Positions 50,758 through 54,694 of a stretch of 54,694 nucleotides of DNA are shown here, piece after piece. How positions within the stretch are numbered: the first letter of the stretch is position 1; each line of letters begins with the position of its first letter. This DNA is from an uncultured Acidobacteriaceae bacterium (lineage in GTDB: Bacteria; Acidobacteriota; Terriglobia; Terriglobales; Acidobacteriaceae). The DNA lies in contig CAIKND010000238.1 in assembly GCA_903828675.1 (NCBI GenBank), positions 1 to 54,694 of the forward strand. The letters run 5' to 3'. A model generated the notes under the pieces. The model worked only from the letters and a program-made list of their open reading frames with translations, had not been told where the DNA came from and did not search any database. The position numbers and the translations under genes are program-made.

Positions 50758-53328
50758 CTAATACCTCTGCGAGTAAACCAGCGCGGAGTAGATAGTGACG
50801 CCGATTGCCGACTGAATTGCCGATTCAACGGTCTTGTTCCACAGGTTCCGGGCGGTCGAATCGGGTACGAAGAGAATGTCGCGGTCGTGAATGGGTTGGT
50901 CGGCGTCCTGACCGTGGAGCATGCGCTTGAGGTTGAGCGTAGTCATGGTGCGTCCGCCGTTCTGCTCGCGAATCAGCAGGCCTTTTCCGGTGGCTGCATT
51001 CTGACTTGGCCCCCAAGCCAGCGACAGCGCCTGAACCACAGTTAAACCTTGTGCGGGATCGACGGGAAATCCCCCTGGGCGAACGACATCCCCAATGACG
51101 TAAACCAGCCCTGCACGGCTGACCTGAATGGTGTCGCCGGGGCTCATTTCAGGATTATGGTCGGCGGCGGTATCGGTTCCGCTGGGATCCAGCACGACTG
51201 GATGCGGGGTCTTCGGGTCGTCGCGATGAAAGACGTTGACGAGACGCCCGGCACTGGGCGCGAGGCCTGCAGCGGCCGAGATGACGTCGAGGAGGCGATG
51301 ATGCATGGTGTAGGGGTAGACACCGGGGCGGGCTACCTCGCCCAGAACGCTCACGTCCTGGCCAGCATAGGCAGTGACCAGCACGGACACCTGCGGGTGC
51401 AAGAGCATGCCTTTGGCTACCAGCACCGCCGCAATGGCGTGTGCGGCAGCCAGTTCGTCCATTCCGCCGATCTGCACCTCGTTGACGAGCGGCAGCGTGA
51501 CCGTGCCCGCGGAGGAGACGCGCACGCTGGAATGGAACTCCGGCGTGTGGAACTCGCTGATGTCAATGAAATCGCCGGGGCCGATGGGCGCCGGCATGGG
51601 TGACGCTGCTTGCGCAACAGCCTGCGCAGACTGCCCGGACTGGCCCAAAGCCGCAGGGCTGTTCCACACTGCAGGAGCTTCCTTGGGATTGGGCAGGTTC
51701 TTGTTGTCCTGGGTGGGGGCAATGCGGGCCACGCCGGTGGGGAGGCCGGAGGTGCTGGGTGTGGGCGCCTGAGCATTGGCCAGTGCGCAAACGAGGATCA
51801 GCGCCAGGAGGGTCACTGTTGTCTGAGTGACCGGGCGCGTTGCGGGAGTTCCAAGTGATTCAAGCAACAGTGCTCCTCCCACGGCCAGCCAGAGTCCGGC
51901 AAAGAACGTGATCGCCAGGTAGAGGAGCAGATCTGGGGCAACCGGCTTGACCGGCTGTCGCGCAAAGTCCACCACCGAAATATTTGAACTGTGAATCCCC
52001 GCTGAAAGCCCAGCTTCCTGAACCTTCTCGAGCACTTTCATGTAGAGTTCGTGGCTGCTGCTGGCTTCCTGGCGCATGACCGCGTATTCGGTGGCGGCCT
52101 GATTGAGCTTCATACCCTGGCTGGTAGTTTCACCCAGGCTCTTGCGGACCAATTGCTCGCGATCGACCGCTGTCTGCCAGTTGCTTCGGAATCGCTCGAC
52201 GAGTTTGGCGTCTTCGGCCTGTTTTTGCCGGTCCAGGTCCTGCACCTGACGGCCAATCTCCACCACGCGCGGGAAATTTGGACCGTGTTCGGCGCTTAGT
52301 TGAGCCCGTTCCTGTTCCAGGTCGCTACGATGGGCGTGAATCTGCTGCAAGAGAGCGGTCGCGAAATTGCCGTTTTCGACCTGGAGACGAGAATCGGAGG
52401 TCATCACGAGTTCGGGATCGCCCTTCGAGGCGGCACGATATTCGGCCTCGCGCAGGATTCGGTCAGTTGTGGCGGCCACCAACTGGCGGCCCAATTCGTC
52501 AATCTCAAGCAAGGTGGAACTGTGCTGCGTCTCGCCTGGGCGTCCATTGGCGAGTGTCTCGGGAGTGCTGAGGATGCCGTGTTCGTTTTGGAAAGCAGTC
52601 AGGCGCAACTGATCCTGGTCCACGCGGGCCTTTAAGTCGTTCAGTTGCTTGTTTAGCCAGTCCGAGGCCTGGACGGTGGCCTGGACACGCGACTCGGCAT
52701 CCTGCTGACCGTAAGCGCGAATCAGCGCATTTACAACGGCTGCGGATAAAGCCGCGTCCCTGGATCGAAACCGGATTTCAATCAGCAGCGTGCGCGGCAG
52801 GGTCTGCACATGAAGCCGCCTCTGAAATCTATCGAGAAGCCAGGCCTGTGCCGGCGCGTCAGCAGCACTGTCAGCCGCGGCATCGGGGTGAAAGGCGGGA
52901 AAGCGGCGGGCAAAATCGCCTTGGAAGCCTTGCGCCTGGTAGAGCTTGAGCCCGGTGATGACTCTCCAGGCCAACTGGTCACTGCGGAAGACATCCGCGA
53001 GAGTCTCCAAAGCCATGGGCGCGGAAAGAATGGAGGCTGAGACCAGCGGCTCGGAGGATTGAAGGCTAAGAGAGGAAACAGGCGATGTGCGCAACTCGAC
53101 CCTGGCGCCAGCCTCGTACTGATTGGGAGCGATGAGGCAATACAAGAGGCATAGGAGAAGCAGTCCGCCCAGGGTGGAAAGAATGAAGCGTCGGCGGCGC
53201 ACCAGAACCTCCCAAAGCTCACGCAGAGAGGTAGATGAGTGGTGCCTGGCTAAACCGGCTACGGGACGCTGGCCGGGCTCGGCGAACGGGTTGTGCTGGT
53301 CAGTTTGGAGAATCGGAACATCCGGCAA
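50758..53328 (-). CDS. Wzz-like co-polymerase fused to a Wza-like export protein (856 aa)
   Basis: Two proteins normally made separately are in one frame. Residues 1-490 are a polysaccharide co-polymerase: TM1 48-67, ANQYEAGARVEL-type Wzz signature (APNQYEAGARVEL), a long coiled-coil periplasmic part (210-430), and TM2 467-489. Residues 503-519 (TTVTLLALILVCALANA) look like a complete signal peptide with an ANA-Q cut site. A proline/alanine linker and a polysaccharide-export domain (PIGPGDFIDISEF near 580; VSSAGTVTLPLVNEV) follow, then SLBB repeats (VSVLGEVARPGVYPY, VYVIGDVVRPGGF). The start is TTG preceded by GGAGG. No kinase domain exists. It would link inner-membrane length control directly to the export channel. 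Confidence 0.9.
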   Translation of the reverse strand: MPDVPILQTDQHNPFAEPGQRPVAGLARHHSSTSLRELWEVLVRRRRFILSTLGGLLLLCLLYCLIAPNQYEAGARVELRTSPVSSLSLQSSEPLVSASILSAPMALETLADVFRSDQLAWRVITGLKLYQAQGFQGDFARRFPAFHPDAAADSAADAPAQAWLLDRFQRRLHVQTLPRTLLIEIRFRSRDAALSAAVVNALIRAYGQQDAESRVQATVQASDWLNKQLNDLKARVDQDQLRLTAFQNEHGILSTPETLANGRPGETQHSSTLLEIDELGRQLVAATTDRILREAEYRAASKGDPELVMTSDSRLQVENGNFATALLQQIHAHRSDLEQERAQLSAEHGPNFPRVVEIGRQVQDLDRQKQAEDAKLVERFRSNWQTAVDREQLVRKSLGETTSQGMKLNQAATEYAVMRQEASSSHELYMKVLEKVQEAGLSAGIHSSNISVVDFARQPVKPVAPDLLLYLAITFFAGLWLAVGGALLLESLGTPATRPVTQTTVTLLALILVCALANAQAPTPSTSGLPTGVARIAPTQDNKNLPNPKEAPAVWNSPAALGQSGQSAQAVAQAASPMPAPIGPGDFIDISEFHTPEFHSSVRVSSAGTVTLPLVNEVQIGGMDELAAAHAIAAVLVAKGMLLHPQVSVLVTAYAGQDVSVLGEVARPGVYPYTMHHRLLDVISAAAGLAPSAGRLVNVFHRDDPKTPHPVVLDPSGTDTAADHNPEMSPGDTIQVSRAGLVYVIGDVVRPGGFPVDPAQGLTVVQALSLAWGPSQNAATGKGLLIREQNGGRTMTTLNLKRMLHGQDADQPIHDRDILFVPDSTARNLWNKTVESAIQSAIGVTIYSALVYSQRY
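51865..51880 (-). promoter_or_regulatory. Potential internal ribosome-binding site and TTG start inside the Wzz-Wza fusion
   Basis: On the coding strand GGGAGGAG (51880-51873) lies 5 nt before an in-frame TTG (51867-51865, residue 488). Initiation there would give a 369-aa export protein starting MLESLGTPATRPVTQ followed by the internal signal peptide. This is a strong site by sequence; its use is unproven. Confidence 0.5.
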
Positions 53329-53502
53329 GGGGGTGGGAACCTCCGTCCCATAAGCCCTCGCGCAGAACTATCCCCGGTAGAGAGGCAGGCAGGCGGTGCG
53401 AAAGGAATCCACGTCAGTGTGCTTGATTGGAAGAAATTCGTCAATAGTTTGCATCACAGAGGAGAACGCCATGTGGAAAAAACACCAATCCTGGTGAAAG
53501 GA

Positions 53503-54450
53503 TCAAGCTTCTGCCGATTGGGTTCCGTACCATTCGACGGTACGACGAAGCCCTTCACGGAAATCAACAATGGGTTCGTATCCCAGCAGATTCCTTGCCA
53601 TGCTGATATCGGCCAGTGAGTCTTTAATATCGCCGGCGCGGGACTCGGCATAGGCAGGTTTGCCTTTGTATCCTGTGAGTTCGCAAAGGATCTCAAAGGT
53701 CTGATTGAGCGTGATGCGCACACCAGTAGCCAGGTTCATCATCTGCCCGGAGACCTTCTCAGCCGGCGCAGCGGCAGCCAACAGGTTGGCTTGGACGACA
53801 TTGTCGATGTAGGTGAAATCGCGGCTCTGTTCGCCGTCGCCATAGATGGCTGGCTGCTCTCCGGCCAGCATGCGGCGGCAAAAGATGGCCAGGACGCCGG
53901 AGTAGTGGGAGGTGGGGTCCTGATGTGGGCCAAAAACGTTGAAGTAGCGCAACACTACCGTCTCCAACCCGTATACAAGAGCGAAGACGCGCATGTAATG
54001 CTCACCCGCAAGCTTGGCGACGGCGTAAGGGCTGATGGGATTGGGCAGCATGCTCTCGTCCTTTGGCAAAGTGGGCGTATCGCCGTATGCCGACGAGGAT
54101 CCTGCGTAAACAATGCGCCTCACCCCGGCGTCGCGAGCAGCGACGAGAAGGTTAAGTGTCGCGTCCACGCAGTTAACGTTGGTACCCACGGGATCAGCCA
54201 CGGAACGCGGAACCGATGCCAAGGCCGCCTCGTGGAAAACAATTTCTACACCCGCGCAGGCTTTTGCGCAGGCAGCCGGATCGGCTAGATCGCCTTCAAT
54301 GAACTCCATTGCTTCAAGACCAATGAGATTAGAGCGCTTGCCTGTGATGAAGCTGTCAATGCCGCGAACCGTTTCGCCGCGCGCCAGAAGTGCAGCGGCA
54401 ATGGAACGGCCGATAAACCCGGCAACGCCGGTGACAAGATATTTGGCCAA
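53503..54450 (-). CDS. NAD-dependent sugar-nucleotide epimerase (GalE/WbpP-like)
   Basis: A 315-aa extended short-chain dehydrogenase: YLVTGVAGFIGRS for NAD binding, FHEAALASVPRS, the catalytic Ser in AGSSSAYGD and YAVAKLAGE (YxxxK), then RYFNVFGPHQDP and YGDGEQSRDFTYIDN. These are typical of UDP-glucose/UDP-N-acetylglucosamine 4-epimerases; substrate is not decided. The chosen start is TTG at 54450, with GGAG 8 nt upstream; the frame is open further left, but that part precedes the NAD fold and lacks motifs. It supplies a sugar donor for locus 2. Confidence 0.92.
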   Translation of the reverse strand: MAKYLVTGVAGFIGRSIAAALLARGETVRGIDSFITGKRSNLIGLEAMEFIEGDLADPAACAKACAGVEIVFHEAALASVPRSVADPVGTNVNCVDATLNLLVAARDAGVRRIVYAGSSSAYGDTPTLPKDESMLPNPISPYAVAKLAGEHYMRVFALVYGLETVVLRYFNVFGPHQDPTSHYSGVLAIFCRRMLAGEQPAIYGDGEQSRDFTYIDNVVQANLLAAAAPAEKVSGQMMNLATGVRITLNQTFEILCELTGYKGKPAYAESRAGDIKDSLADISMARNLLGYEPIVDFREGLRRTVEWYGTQSAEA

Positions 54451-54694
54451 TGTCGTTCTCCGCGGACTGAATGAATCGAAGTGCAGGACCAAAGTCCGCA
54501 AGAGACAGGATACTCTTGCGCGCCTGTTAAAAAGCGGACGGCCTGTGGAGGGGACAGGGCAAACGCATTTGAAAATTGATCGAACCATAGAAGGTACTTT
54601 GAAGCAGCGCGTGTAGGTTCGAAGTTGTTTGTATGACAACTTCGCGGTTTTCGCAGGAGAGTTTGGAGCAGTTTGGGGAGTGTTGGGAGGGTCT
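54451..54694. other. Region upstream of the epimerase gene, window end
   Basis: The last 244 bp contain no supported gene; they should include the promoter of the locus 2 operon. The final bases are G/T-rich. Confidence 0.5.

Noticed and set aside
51770..51830. Lipobox at the internal cysteine (LILVC) of the Wzz-Wza fusion
   Set aside because: Position -1 is Val, which does not fit a lipobox; a signal peptidase I type site (ANA-Q) fits better.

Overview
The window reads as chromosomal DNA of a GC-rich, Gram-negative soil-type bacterium, most likely an Acidobacteriota member (class Terriglobia). This is an inference from the protein families and from dispersed hairpin repeats of a kind I associate with that group; no rRNA, tRNA, phage or plasmid gene was recognised. 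Gram-negative character follows from the outer-membrane polysaccharide exporters. I found no CRISPR array and no intact insertion sequence.

Left part (1-23.5 kb): mostly housekeeping and metabolism. It holds a TPR protein, pyrF, a tiny zinc-ribbon protein, an exported protein with a BamE-like segment, a CPBP-family membrane protein that has lost two of its motif histidines, accA, and an ECF-type sigma factor paired with a small membrane protein. Next comes a three-gene NAD(P)-linked redox module (NuoE, a NuoF-GltD fusion, and HoxU) with no hydrogenase or formate dehydrogenase subunit beside it. After that lie a MaoC/phosphotransacylase fusion, a 1272-residue GH13 protein, a membrane protein coupled to leuS, and nfo.

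Middle part (23.5-36 kb): exopolysaccharide locus 1. Six minus-strand genes (Wzz-type chain-length protein, flippase, GT4, Wzy-like polymerase, GT2 and a sulfatase-fold transferase) are joined by five consecutive 4-nt start/stop overlaps. Divergent from them are an 803-residue multi-SLBB exporter and a priming sugar transferase. A ROK sugar kinase and an exported GH38 alpha-mannosidase follow, then a CCA-adding-enzyme homologue with altered catalytic residues and a long disordered tail.

Right part (42.5-54.5 kb): exopolysaccharide locus 2. It has three GT4 glycosyltransferases, one of which seems to have been split by an insertion carrying a DUF1801 gene. A minus-strand operon follows: sugar-nucleotide epimerase, a single polypeptide joining a Wzz-like co-polymerase to a Wza-like exporter, O-antigen ligase/polymerase, MurJ/Wzx-type flippase and a DUF2334 deacetylase-like protein. 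Together the genes would make, flip, polymerise, size and export at least two different polysaccharides.

The most unusual items are the Wzz-Wza fusion, which keeps an internal signal peptide and a potential internal ribosome-binding site, and the orphan NuoE/NuoF-GltD/HoxU module, which could be an electron-bifurcating transhydrogenase. Two families of dispersed hairpin repeats run through the intergenic gaps.
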